DNA of 64,000 nucleotides from Chitinophagales bacterium (GTDB lineage Bacteria > Bacteroidota > Bacteroidia > Chitinophagales > CAIOSU01): positions 921,363 through 985,362 of the forward strand of contig BPHB01000002.1 of NCBI GenBank assembly GCA_026003335.1, in the 5' to 3' direction. Below are positions 55,045-63,999 of the stretch, one piece after another (positions within the stretch are counted from its first letter, which is position 1; every line of letters starts with the position of its first letter). Under the pieces are notes generated by a model, which saw only the letters and a program-made list of their open reading frames with translations, did no database searches and had not been told where the DNA came from. The position numbers and the translations under genes were made by a program.

Positions 55045-57348
55045 TCAGTTGATAATTAAAAATTTGGTTACGTAGCTGGACGAGCCGTCTTCCCCTGAGC
55101 TGAAAATAAGATACACTCCTGTTTTGGCTTTCTCACCATGATAGTTTCTTCCATTCCACACAGCCTGACCGCCCAGGGCTTTTGTTTCATAAAAAAGACG
55201 GCCGGCCGTATCGGTTATTTTTACGGTAGCATTATTGGCCAGTCCTTTAATTGCAATGGGCCCCTCATAATCAGCCCGCACCGGATTAGGGAAAACCATC
55301 ACCTGCGTATGTTGCGCCCCTCCTTCAGTGGCCTCTCCTCTGATGGAGACAATGCCGCGGCTGGTGCCAATGAATACTTCGCCCGTAGAGTGGTCAATAG
55401 CTATATCGGTTATCACATTGCTCAGCAAAGGGCTGTTGTCAACCGTGTAGTAGGCAATCTGGCGGGTTCCGTCAGGTGAGAGGAGAAATACCCCGTTGGA
55501 GGTTCCGACCCATTTTCTGTTGCCCCCGTCCACGGCAATGGCCGAAACTCTTTCGGTCTCCAGCAAATATCCTGCTACTCCATTCTGCGTCACTATTATC
55601 TGCTGTGCCTCACACCCCGACTGGGAAAATACCGCACCCGGACAATAAAAAACAGCTATACCCTGAGCTGTGCCCACCCAAATTTCCCCATCCAGATCCT
55701 TTGCCAGTGCATACACTTCATTGCTGGGCAGATTGCCATTACCCTGACCGGTACCATATATCTTATACTGATCATCCGTTGTGGAAGTCAGGTCTTGTCC
55801 GTGATTAAACACCAGCAGGCTTTGATTGGAAACACGGGGAATCACAATCCATTTCTGGTCATAATCATCTACCAAGAGACGCTCAAGCTGATTACCTTTC
55901 ACTCCCGGTGCCGTGAAAGAAAACCAGGTGCCGTCATCCTGCAAGGCAATAATTGGACGGTTGGTTCCGTAGCTGGTCATCCACAAGGTTCCCCTGTCAT
56001 CAAAAGTCAACCCGCTTATAACCGTTCGTGCCTCAAAGCCTGGTAGTCCCTCCAGAATAGAATTATATTGGTTGAACACAGTAAAGTTGCCGTCCCGATA
56101 TTCCAGCAGGCCGCCCCACCAGGATCCGAAATAAACCCGATCCCTCTCCGGGTGAACGGCTACTTTCCAGAAGTTGTAAATGGTATCAAAGGCTGCGTGT
56201 GTGTACACATTATAGTTTCTCCATTCGTTAGAAACAAACTGAAATACTCCGTCAATGTTGTAGCCGTCAAAGCTGTAGCTTTGATCCACACTGCCGGGAG
56301 CAACCCAGAGTTGTCCCCTCTGCACATCCATGCTTTGGACATTTACGGAGCCCGGGCCTGTGGGATAAATGGCATCGGCATTATCTTCTGACAGTTTGAT
56401 GAGCCCTTCCAGAAAGTCAGCTATCCACCATGTTCCGTTGGAATCCATAACGGCATCTGTCGGATATCGTATTCTGAAGGGATTCACCAGGTAGTTACAA
56501 CAGAGGAAGGAAGAGTCTATGAGACCTATTCTACCCTGATAGGTTAAAGGTTCGGCTGTTTCACAAAGAACAAGGTGTTTGGCTGTGGACAATACATTTT
56601 CCAACCTCCAGGCAGGCTGGGCATAAAAGAAAGACCAGATGTTGCCGTCATACACATACAGAGTGTCCTGCACATTGGCAAACAGTCTTCCCTGAAAGCG
56701 GACTATATTCTTTGCCAAGCGGGCAGGCAATCCGACAATCGGCTGCCATTCGGAGAAGTTCAGCAGGTTGGGTGAATTCCGGGAAGCCACTTTTATCCCT
56801 TCTGCAGTGGCAGCATAAAAGGAGCTGGTGTCTGCTGCAAAGTCAAACACCTCCAGGTTTGCTCCCTGGTTGCCAATGCGATAGGTGTCTTTAATTTCTT
56901 TTCTGACCATGTCCAGCACCACAATGCCAAAACTGCACGACAGATAGGCAAGGTCTCCCATAAAGGTTACGCGGTTAATTTGCTTTTTGCCTACAATCTG
57001 TTTACGCTTGATATCGGAAATGTTAAAAATCGTGTTCCCCTCCAGGATATCCAGATTCGTGTTATCATACACTATCAAAAGCATGTTGTTATGCGGATTA
57101 ACTTTCACCAGCGTTACCCCCACATCACTCAGGCCGGAAGCTTTGTCAAAGGACTGCAACTGTCCGGTTTCTTTATCATAGGAAAAGAAAAAAACATCGG
57201 TAGCCACATACACTTTATTACCGGCATCAGTTACGCTGGTAGCATTCCGATAAGGGACATGCGTGCGCCATTGCCCTATGCCCAGAGGCACCTGTGCCAC
57301 CAGCACTGCCGGAGTAAACAATAATAGGAGGCGAACTAAATTCATCAT
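55045..57348 (-). CDS. porZ: Type IX secretion system protein PorZ
   Basis: A 767-residue surface protein: signal peptide (LLLLFTPAVLVAQ), two seven-bladed beta-propellers made of two-component-regulator-like repeats (for example YALAKDLDGEIWVGTAQGIAVF, AIAVDGGNRKWVGTSNGVFLL), and a C-terminal T9SS-type beta-sandwich domain (VFPNPVRADYEGPIAIKGL to VYLIFSSGEDGSS). The start GIGQWRTHVPYRNATSVTDAGNKVYVATD is distinctive for PorZ. In Porphyromonas gingivalis PorZ belongs to the cell-surface attachment complex and delivers anionic LPS to the sortase PorU. Length equals the family norm. Confidence 0.9.
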   Translation of the reverse strand: MMNLVRLLLLFTPAVLVAQVPLGIGQWRTHVPYRNATSVTDAGNKVYVATDVFFFSYDKETGQLQSFDKASGLSDVGVTLVKVNPHNNMLLIVYDNTNLDILEGNTIFNISDIKRKQIVGKKQINRVTFMGDLAYLSCSFGIVVLDMVRKEIKDTYRIGNQGANLEVFDFAADTSSFYAATAEGIKVASRNSPNLLNFSEWQPIVGLPARLAKNIVRFQGRLFANVQDTLYVYDGNIWSFFYAQPAWRLENVLSTAKHLVLCETAEPLTYQGRIGLIDSSFLCCNYLVNPFRIRYPTDAVMDSNGTWWIADFLEGLIKLSEDNADAIYPTGPGSVNVQSMDVQRGQLWVAPGSVDQSYSFDGYNIDGVFQFVSNEWRNYNVYTHAAFDTIYNFWKVAVHPERDRVYFGSWWGGLLEYRDGNFTVFNQYNSILEGLPGFEARTVISGLTFDDRGTLWMTSYGTNRPIIALQDDGTWFSFTAPGVKGNQLERLLVDDYDQKWIVIPRVSNQSLLVFNHGQDLTSTTDDQYKIYGTGQGNGNLPSNEVYALAKDLDGEIWVGTAQGIAVFYCPGAVFSQSGCEAQQIIVTQNGVAGYLLETERVSAIAVDGGNRKWVGTSNGVFLLSPDGTRQIAYYTVDNSPLLSNVITDIAIDHSTGEVFIGTSRGIVSIRGEATEGGAQHTQVMVFPNPVRADYEGPIAIKGLANNATVKITDTAGRLFYETKALGGQAVWNGRNYHGEKAKTGVYLIFSSGEDGSSSYVTKFLIIN

Positions 57349-57424
57349 GCAGGTGTGGCTACAACGCTTTGTTTATATAGCTATTGCAAAAATGCGAAAC
57401 TCCCCCCGAATAGGCATGATTTGT

Positions 57425-57432
57425 TAGCTTTG
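57425..57432 (+). promoter_or_regulatory. Candidate -7 element for ileS operon (near-leaderless start)
   Basis: TAGCTTTG ends 10 bases before the first ileS ATG, so the transcript would be leaderless or have only a few leader bases. No -33 TTTG at standard spacing. Confidence 0.45.
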
Positions 57433-57442
57433 CGCCCTCAGC

Positions 57443-60400
57443 ATGCCTATGTTATACAGGGAATTTAAAACGCTGGACCTTCCGGCCATTGAACGGGAGA
57501 TATCTGCCTTCTGGGACAAGGAAGGCATCTTTGAGAAAAGTGTTAATCAACGCAATCCGGAAAAGGCTTTCATCTTTTATGAAGGGCCTCCCTCGGCCAA
57601 TGGCATGCCCGGCATACACCATGTCATGTCGCGGACGATCAAAGACCTGTTCTGCCGTTATAAAACCTTGCAGGGCTTCCGGGTTGAACGCAAAGGAGGT
57701 TGGGATACGCATGGCCTCCCGGTAGAGCTGGCCGTAGAGAAGGAACTAGGCATTAAAAAAGAAGATATCGGCACCAAAATCAGTGTGGCCGATTATAATA
57801 AAAAATGCCGCAGTGAAGTCCTGAAATATAAAGACGCGTGGGATCATCTTACACGCCTCATGGGTTTCTGGGTTGACCTGCAGCACCCCTACATCACCTT
57901 TGAAAATGAGTACATTGAATCCCTCTGGTGGCTGCTCAAGCAACTTTATCAGAAGGGATACCTCTATAAAGGGCTTACCATTCAACCTTATTCACCTGCT
58001 GCAGGCACCGGATTGAGCTCCCATGAGCTAAACTATGCCGGAAGCTATCGCATGGTAAAAGATACTTCCGTCACCGCTCAGTTTAAAATCATTTATGATG
58101 CGCGGTCTGCCTTTCTTTTCGATACAGAAGATGAGGAAGTGTTCTTTCTGGCATGGACCACTACTCCATGGACGCTGCCATCCAACACTGCTCTGGCTGT
58201 TGGCGCAGATATTACTTACAGAAAAGTAAAAACTGAAAACCCTTATACGCATCAGAAAATCAGTGTAATCCTTGCTGAAGACCTGATGCCTAAATACTTT
58301 GGCGACAATCAGCCTGTATATGACTCATCAAAAGCCTGGAAAGGCAAAGAGCTGGAAAACATCCGCTATGAACAATTGCTGCCTTATGTGAAGCCCGATA
58401 CGGGTGAAGCCTTTAAAGTAATTATCGGTGATTTTGTCACTACCGATGAAGGAACGGGTATTGTACACATTGCTCCAAGTTTTGGAGCCGATGATATGCG
58501 AATGGCAAAAATGTATGGCCTGGCTACACTGACCCTGGTGGATAAGCAAGGAAAATTTGTAGATGAAATGGGTGAGTTTGCCGGACGATACGTGAAAAAT
58601 TACAAGGACGAGCCGGATTACCAGGATGTGAATGTAGATATTGCCGTCAAGCTGAAAAAAGAAAATCGTGCCTTCCGCATTGAAAAGTATGAGCACAGCT
58701 ATCCCCACTGCTGGCGCACCGACAAGCCGGTAATCTATTATCCGCTTGACAGCTGGTTTATCAAAACCACAGCCGTCAAGCAACGCATGATAGAACTCAA
58801 TAACACCATTAACTGGAAGCCCCCGTTCACAGGTAGCGGACGCTTTGGCAACTGGTTGGAAAACCTCGTTGACTGGAACCTGTCCCGCTCGCGTTACTGG
58901 GGCACCCCCTTGCCTATATGGCGCAGCGAAGACGGCACCGAGGAGGTATGCATCGGCTCGGTTGAAGAACTGAAGGAACAGGTTTCCAGGTCGGTGAAGG
59001 CAGGGATATTGGACCCTTTGTATCTGGAACGTCTCAACACGGGAGACTATGACCTCCATAAGCCCTTTGTGGATGAGCTGGTGCTGGTTTCGCCTTCAGG
59101 CAAAAAGATGTTCCGCGAGCCGGACCTGGTGGATGTATGGTTTGATAGTGGTGCCATGCCCTACGCCCAGTGGCATTACCCGTTTGAAAATACAGATAAA
59201 ATTGACCGTGGCCTGGCTTTTCCGGCAGACTTCATATCCGAAGGCGTGGATCAAACGCGAGGATGGTTTTTCACCCTGCATGCTCTGGCTGTTTTGCTGT
59301 TTGATTCGGTAGCATTTAAAAACGTGCTCTCTCACGGTTTGCTGCTGGACAAAAACGGCAACAAAATGTCCAAGCGCCTGGGAAATACCATTGACCCCTT
59401 CCAGGCCATCACCACCTATGGAGCCGATGCCGTACGCTGGTATATGATCAGCAACAGCGACCCATGGGAAAATCTGAAATTTAATCTGGACGGTGTAGCC
59501 GAAGTGCAGCGCAAGCTATTTGCTACCTTATATAACACCTATGCTTTTTTCAGCCTCTATGCCAATATTGACGGTTATGTGCCGGATGAAGCATCCACCA
59601 TACCGCTGTCGGCACGCACCGACATGGACCGCTGGATTATAAGCAAGCTACATAACCTTGCACGCTTCGTACAGGAAAGGCTGGATGATTATGACCCTAC
59701 CCCGGCTGCCCGGGCCATAGAGGAATTTGTAAATGACCATCTTTCCAACTGGTACGTACGCCTGTCACGCAGGCGTTTCTGGAAAGGTGAAATGCATGCC
59801 GACAAGCAGGCTGCCTATGATACCCTGCATCAGTGCCTGTATGTTACCGCACAACTGATGAGTCCATTTGCTCCCTTTTTTGCAGAGTGGCTGTACCGCA
59901 ACCTGATGGCTCCCATTAAAAACTTCAGTGGGAGCAAGGAGTCCGTTCATCTTACAGATTTGTTTCGCCCGGATGAAACCTGCATCAATGCGACACTGGA
60001 GGAACAAATGGACTATGCACAACGCATCACCTCTCTGGTATTATCTCTGCGGAAAAAAGTAAACATCAAGGTGCGCCAGCCCCTGAATAAAATCCTTGTG
60101 CCTGTGTTGAATGAAAGTATCATAGAAAAGATTGAGCCGGTACGGGACCTTATATTATCCGAAGTCAATGTAAAACAACTGGAGTATGTTTATGATACCT
60201 CAGGGGTAATCCGGAAAAAAATAAAACCCGATTTTAAAAAGCTTGGAGCCAGGCTGGGACCCAGGATGAAAGCCGTCACCAACGCCCTGGCGTCCTTTTC
60301 CCAAGAAGATATCCGCAAGCTGGAAAGAGAAGGTGTTTATGAGCTTGCTATTGACGGGGAAATTATTACTCTGAAGGCTGAGGAGGTGGAAATAACTTCC

Positions 60401-60745
60401 GAAGACATCCCCGGCTGGACGGTGGCTACCCGCGGCAACCTCACTGTTGCCCTGGATATTCAGATTACCGATGCGCTTATGGCCGAAGGCATTGCCCGCG
60501 AGCTGATTAACCGTATTCAAAACCTGCGCAAAGAAAGCGATTTTAAGGTGACTGACCGCATCGTGGTGGAGATTGAAAACCGCCCGGAAATAAAACCCGC
60601 TTTGATAAATTTTAAAGGGTATATTTGCAGCGAAATTTTAGCCGAACAACTGAATGTCGTAGATTCTGTTGCCAACGGTACCCGCATTGAAGTGAATGAC
60701 ATTCCGGTAAAGGTTAATATAAAAAAGGCTGAAACATGGCAGTGA
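57443..60745 (+). CDS. ileS: Isoleucyl-tRNA synthetase
   Basis: An 1100-residue class I synthetase charging tRNA(Ile). The HIGH-type signature is GPPSANGMPGIHHVMSR near residue 55, as in other Bacteroidota; the CP1 editing domain spans about 190-420 (AWTTTPWTLPSNTALAVG, DEGTGIVHIAPSFGADD); KMSKS is KMSKRLGN at 641; anticodon-binding domain from about 720. The C-terminus lacks a zinc-binding Cys cluster, consistent with the long eukaryote-like (IleS2) branch. Two candidate start ATGs are two codons apart. It overlaps the next gene by 10 bases. Confidence 0.97.
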   Translation: MPMLYREFKTLDLPAIEREISAFWDKEGIFEKSVNQRNPEKAFIFYEGPPSANGMPGIHHVMSRTIKDLFCRYKTLQGFRVERKGGWDTHGLPVELAVEKELGIKKEDIGTKISVADYNKKCRSEVLKYKDAWDHLTRLMGFWVDLQHPYITFENEYIESLWWLLKQLYQKGYLYKGLTIQPYSPAAGTGLSSHELNYAGSYRMVKDTSVTAQFKIIYDARSAFLFDTEDEEVFFLAWTTTPWTLPSNTALAVGADITYRKVKTENPYTHQKISVILAEDLMPKYFGDNQPVYDSSKAWKGKELENIRYEQLLPYVKPDTGEAFKVIIGDFVTTDEGTGIVHIAPSFGADDMRMAKMYGLATLTLVDKQGKFVDEMGEFAGRYVKNYKDEPDYQDVNVDIAVKLKKENRAFRIEKYEHSYPHCWRTDKPVIYYPLDSWFIKTTAVKQRMIELNNTINWKPPFTGSGRFGNWLENLVDWNLSRSRYWGTPLPIWRSEDGTEEVCIGSVEELKEQVSRSVKAGILDPLYLERLNTGDYDLHKPFVDELVLVSPSGKKMFREPDLVDVWFDSGAMPYAQWHYPFENTDKIDRGLAFPADFISEGVDQTRGWFFTLHALAVLLFDSVAFKNVLSHGLLLDKNGNKMSKRLGNTIDPFQAITTYGADAVRWYMISNSDPWENLKFNLDGVAEVQRKLFATLYNTYAFFSLYANIDGYVPDEASTIPLSARTDMDRWIISKLHNLARFVQERLDDYDPTPAARAIEEFVNDHLSNWYVRLSRRRFWKGEMHADKQAAYDTLHQCLYVTAQLMSPFAPFFAEWLYRNLMAPIKNFSGSKESVHLTDLFRPDETCINATLEEQMDYAQRITSLVLSLRKKVNIKVRQPLNKILVPVLNESIIEKIEPVRDLILSEVNVKQLEYVYDTSGVIRKKIKPDFKKLGARLGPRMKAVTNALASFSQEDIRKLEREGVYELAIDGEIITLKAEEVEITSEDIPGWTVATRGNLTVALDIQITDALMAEGIARELINRIQNLRKESDFKVTDRIVVEIENRPEIKPALINFKGYICSEILAEQLNVVDSVANGTRIEVNDIPVKVNIKKAETWQ

Positions 60746-61458
60746 AGAAAAAAAAGGGGGCAATGCAAAAAAAAGAAGCCTCAAACGCCCAATCCCGGAA
60801 ACCCAAGGGTGGGGTAAAAGCCCACTCGGCTACAAAAGCTGCAGCAAAGAAAACCGCCCCCGGGAAAACTACGGCAAAGAAAACGGCTGCGCAGAAAGCT
60901 GCTCCTAAAAATAAAAAAGCGGCCCAGAAGAAAACCACTGCCTCCGCGTCATCAGCACAGAAGAGTAAGACAAAAGCTCAGGCAACTGCAGGAAAAAAGA
61001 AAACCGGGAAAGCCCCAAAAACTATCGCTTCATCAAAGGCTCAGGCAACAACCAGAACCCCAAAAAAGGAAGAAACTCCGGTTAAAACACGTTACAGTGA
61101 TGCCGAACTGGAAGAATTCAAGAGTCTTATTATGGAGAAGCTGGAGGCTGCCCGCAAGGAATTAAAATACCTGCACGAACAAATAAACCGCACAGCAGAA
61201 CTGGGAGGAGATGACTCTGACACCAAGTTTACCGGTCTGGAAGATGGCACCGGCACCTCGGAGAAGGAATATCTCAGCCAGATGGCCTCACGTCAAATCC
61301 AATATATCGACCATCTGGAAAAAGCACTGGTTCGTATCGCCAATAAAACCTATGGCATATGCAGGGAAACCGGTAAGCTCATCTCCAAGGAGCGGCTTCG
61401 TGCTGTGCCGCATGCTACCCTTAGTATTGAAGCAAAGAAGGCAAAAGGTGCCTCATAA
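60736..61458 (+). CDS. TraR/DksA-family protein with histone H1-like N-terminal tail
   Basis: A 240-residue protein in two parts. Residues 1-115 are a Lys/Ala/Thr-rich, low-complexity basic tail (AAAKKTAPGKTTAKKTAAQKAA) like histone H1 or DNA-compaction tails. Residues 118-240 are DksA-like: a coiled coil (DAELEEFKSLIMEKLEAARKEL) and a zinc-finger region reading YGICRETGKLISKERL, where only the first Cys (209) of the usual four remains; VPHATLS replaces the last pair. A DxxDxA tip motif is not clear (GGDDSDTKF). It probably acts at RNA polymerase or on DNA. It is coupled to ileS (10-base overlap) and followed by lspA. Confidence 0.85.
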   Translation: MAVKKKKGAMQKKEASNAQSRKPKGGVKAHSATKAAAKKTAPGKTTAKKTAAQKAAPKNKKAAQKKTTASASSAQKSKTKAQATAGKKKTGKAPKTIASSKAQATTRTPKKEETPVKTRYSDAELEEFKSLIMEKLEAARKELKYLHEQINRTAELGGDDSDTKFTGLEDGTGTSEKEYLSQMASRQIQYIDHLEKALVRIANKTYGICRETGKLISKERLRAVPHATLSIEAKKAKGAS

Positions 61459-61471
61459 AAATTTCCGGTAG

Positions 61472-62155
61472 TTGAACAGAACAATTGCTACTGCCGCACT
61501 TATCTCTGCGGTGCTATTGGCTGACCAGATATTCAAAATCTGGGTAAAGCTGAACATGCGCCTGGGGCAGGAGTACTACATACTGGGCGATTGGTTCCGG
61601 CTGCATTTTACCGAAAACGAAGGTATGGCTTTCGGGATGACCCTGGGCGGGGAGTACGGAAAGCTCTTACTCAGTCTATTCCGGATAACAGCAGTAGTAT
61701 TTATAGGCTATTACCTATACAGCCTGCTCAAAAAAAAATCTACCCCTCCCGGCCTGATTGCCAGCATAGCCCTTATCCTTGCCGGAGCATTGGGGAATAT
61801 TATTGATAGCGTTTTTTACGGTGTTGTGTTTTCAGATAGCATTAACAGGGTAGCTGAATTTCTACCTGAAGAAGGCGGCTATGCTTCCTGGTTTCACGGC
61901 AAAGTGGTGGATATGCTATACTTTCCTATTTTCCAGGGCTACCTGCCCGACTGGATTCCATTTTGGGGCGGTAAGTACTTTATGTTTTTCAGACCCGTAT
62001 TTAATCTGGCAGATGTAGCTATAACCGTAGGGGTGTTCATGATTATTCTTTTCCAGCGCAGATATTTTCGGGCTGAAGATGAAGCCGATGACAAACAGGA
62101 AACCGCACATACCCCCTCAACCACAGACGTGCCTGCAGGCAGCAGCGCCTCTTAG
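61472..62155 (+). CDS. lspA: Lipoprotein signal peptidase (signal peptidase II)
   Basis: A 227-residue membrane aspartyl protease that cleaves prolipoprotein signal peptides after lipidation. Four membrane helices; catalytic Asp112 (GNIIDSVFYG) and Asp181 (FNLADVAIT). The frame starts with TTG 13 bases after the DksA-like gene. A long loop between the two catalytic Asp residues (about 50 residues with KVVDMLYFPIFQGYLPDW) is typical of Bacteroidota LspA. The polar C-terminal 30 residues are variable. The many lipoproteins in this window are its substrates. The end overlaps the convergent DUF4412 gene by 4 bases. Confidence 0.95.
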   Translation: MNRTIATAALISAVLLADQIFKIWVKLNMRLGQEYYILGDWFRLHFTENEGMAFGMTLGGEYGKLLLSLFRITAVVFIGYYLYSLLKKKSTPPGLIASIALILAGALGNIIDSVFYGVVFSDSINRVAEFLPEEGGYASWFHGKVVDMLYFPIFQGYLPDWIPFWGGKYFMFFRPVFNLADVAITVGVFMIILFQRRYFRAEDEADDKQETAHTPSTTDVPAGSSAS

Positions 62156-62883
62156 AATTTCATCATCTGATCCAGCATTGACCTTACCTGCTCGGGAGTA
62201 CTGTTCTGTAACATTTGTTCAATAAGCGGGGTCATATCCATTTCCATCAGTCCGGCCGGAAATTCAAACAACTTGTCCTCTACCGGCTTCTTTTCCACGC
62301 TGACCTGAAAAGCATTAACCTCGCCTGTGGTAAGATTTTTGGTTGTTGCCTGCATGGGGAAGGCTCCTTTTAGCTCCTTATCCAGATACTCTGTTTTCAC
62401 CAGCATATTCATCAACGGCTCCAGCGAGAGCGGCACATCATTGGTAACCCAAAGGGTAGTTTCCTCCTTCTTGTTTTTAATCAGGTATTTTTTGCAGGAA
62501 TAGCCGTTTATTGTTTGGGTTTCAGAAGTAGCGTGCACTTTAGTGTCACTGTCGTTGGCGTTACCCCAATAACTGCCAAACGGACCCAGGAAGGAAGGCA
62601 AATTGCCCAGGCTGCTGAATATGCCCAGATTCAGCTTTACAATTGTTTGCTGATTACCTTGCCGGATAATCGTTTTTAAGTCGCCATTGCTGATGTTAAG
62701 CAACAGAGGTTGTCCTTCAGGGCCGGCAAAAGCCATCTGGTCGTTCTTAACTACCATAGTGAGTTTGCCCGTATCTGCTCCGTTTTTGGTAGTGGATATA
62801 GTAATGTTGCCTGTAAAGCTATTGCCCGCAAAGGATGCAGTTGCAATGAAAAGGGTAAGGCTTAAGACAGATAGTTTTTTCAT
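62152..62883 (-). CDS. DUF4412 exported protein
   Basis: A 243-residue secreted protein from the ATG at 62881-62883 (signal peptide MKKLSVLSLTLFIATASFA); the open frame extends 12 codons upstream without support. The mature part matches DUF4412: an all-beta fold with SFTGNITISTT, INGYSCKKYLIKNKKEETTLWVTNDVPLSLEPL and a Met-rich helical end. Probably periplasmic or surface. No function is known. A TAAATTTG -7 element lies 116 bases upstream. Confidence 0.85.
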   Translation of the reverse strand: MKKLSVLSLTLFIATASFAGNSFTGNITISTTKNGADTGKLTMVVKNDQMAFAGPEGQPLLLNISNGDLKTIIRQGNQQTIVKLNLGIFSSLGNLPSFLGPFGSYWGNANDSDTKVHATSETQTINGYSCKKYLIKNKKEETTLWVTNDVPLSLEPLMNMLVKTEYLDKELKGAFPMQATTKNLTTGEVNAFQVSVEKKPVEDKLFEFPAGLMEMDMTPLIEQMLQNSTPEQVRSMLDQMMKF

Positions 62884-62999
62884 CGTGAATGATTTTACAG
62901 GTTGTAACTGAAAGAACACTCCCCGGAACGCCTCACGGAAAGCTTTTCTCTCCCACTGCCGGCTGATCTTTCCGTATTAATCGGGTTGTTTCTTTGCGT

Positions 63000-63007
63000 C
63001 AAATTTA
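63000..63007 (-). promoter_or_regulatory. Candidate -7 element for the DUF4412 gene
   Basis: Minus strand TAAATTTG, 116 bases before the preferred ATG, leaving a long leader. No -33 match. Confidence 0.3.
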
Positions 63008-63076
63008 GACAATAAACGCACACTCCGGCATATTTAATCTATGCCGGACAAGCGATCCAAACAAGAAGGAGCTTCT

Positions 63077-63328
63077 TTATCTTCCTTTGGAGGGGCGGGC
63101 TTCGTTCACTACGAGATTACGCTGCTGGAACTCTACCCCATTCAGCTTGGAAATGGCCTCACGAGCTTCCGCGTCATTAGGCATTTCCACAAAGCCGAAG
63201 CCGCGGCTTCTGCCTGTTTCGCGATCCGTAATGATTTTTACCGAAGTTACTTCTCCGTACTGCTGAAACAGTTCCTGAAGTTGTTCTTCCTTAGCCCGGA
63301 AGTTGATGTTAGCGATATAAATGTTCAT
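63077..63328 (-). CDS. Small RNA-binding protein with a single RRM
   Basis: An 83-residue RNA recognition motif protein from the ATG at 63326-63328; the frame opens eight codons earlier in A/T-rich sequence. RNP2 is IYIANI (residues 3-8) and RNP1 is RGFGFVEM (about 41-48), both with the RNA-stacking aromatics. Such stand-alone RRM proteins are common in Bacteroidota and are often cold- or stress-induced RNA chaperones. The tail VVNEARPSKGR is short and basic. A good -7 element lies 21 bases upstream. Confidence 0.93.
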   Translation of the reverse strand: MNIYIANINFRAKEEQLQELFQQYGEVTSVKIITDRETGRSRGFGFVEMPNDAEAREAISKLNGVEFQQRNLVVNEARPSKGR

Positions 63329-63349
63329 GAGAAAAAAAATAACAAAAAT

Positions 63350-63357
63350 CAAAGCTA
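63350..63357 (-). promoter_or_regulatory. Promoter of the RRM gene
   Basis: Minus strand TAGCTTTG, 21 bases before the RRM ATG, with TTTA 22 bases further upstream as a near-match to the -33 TTTG. Confidence 0.48.
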
Positions 63358-63428
63358 CCGAAAAGAGTTTGGATTATGGTAAAAATATTTCTCAGGCGGC
63401 AATTTCGTTGATAGGCATGAAAGGGCAC

Positions 63429-63800
63429 TCAGCTCCAGCCGAAGAAATATTTCCAGAAAACAATTGTTCCCGCAGCTGCAGCGGCAATAGCGGCAATCAA
63501 TACCGCTGCCGATGCCATATCTTTTATTTTGCCCGCCAGCGGATGATACTGAGGCTGTGCCAGATTGGTCAGCTGTTCCACCGCAGAGTTCATGGCTTCA
63601 AGGGATGTTACCATCCCCATGCAAATAATTACAATGCACCATTCTTCCTGCGTAATACGGAAATAAAAGCCTGCTGCCGTAACCAATATGGCGGCAAGTA
63701 CGTGCACGCGCATGTTTTGTTCATCCATAACCACCATCTTCAACCCTTTAAAGGCAGGCAGAAAGCTTCTCACCAGTTTTTTGATATTCAGAAATGGCAT
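63429..63800 (-). CDS. dgkA: Diacylglycerol kinase (prokaryotic DgkA family)
   Basis: A 123-residue three-helix membrane kinase from the ATG at 63798-63800; the longer frame adds 26 unconserved residues. It has the family start (FLPAFKGLKMVVMDEQNMRVHVLAAI), the catalytic signature SLEAMNSAVEQLTNL and a third helix (MASAAVLIAAIAAAAAGTIVFW). In Gram-positives and Bacteroidota this family phosphorylates diacylglycerol or undecaprenol; the choice cannot be made from sequence. Confidence 0.92.
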   Translation of the reverse strand: MPFLNIKKLVRSFLPAFKGLKMVVMDEQNMRVHVLAAILVTAAGFYFRITQEEWCIVIICMGMVTSLEAMNSAVEQLTNLAQPQYHPLAGKIKDMASAAVLIAAIAAAAAGTIVFWKYFFGWS

Positions 63801-63918
63801 ATCGGATAGTCGGTTTTTCAAATGCAATCTGCACTGAAAGACAACCTGAAGTTTCAGGCAGATTCCTGATGCATGCATAGCAGCCCCACAACTTTTGCAT
63901 CCTTATGCCGGAGGGGCT

Positions 63919-63999
63919 TTACAATCTTCCGGCCACTACACAGGTTTTTTTATACAGCCGTTTCTCTCCTTTCAGATTAAACAATTCTGCTACCACAAC
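63919..63999 (-). CDS. Possible C-terminal end of a gene entering from the right edge
   Basis: On the minus strand only one frame is open from the window end: 26 residues starting VVVAELFNLKGEKRLYKK and ending AGRL with TAA at 63919-63921. The alternating hydrophobic pattern with FNLKG resembles the last strands of T9SS C-terminal sorting domains (xxIFNLxG), but the piece is too short to be sure it is coding. Confidence 0.3.
   Translation of the reverse strand, partial: VVVAELFNLKGEKRLYKKTCVVAGRL

Noticed and set aside
58328-59059. 243-codon minus-strand frame inside ileS
   Set aside because: Antisense shadow of the ileS catalytic region; no independent support.
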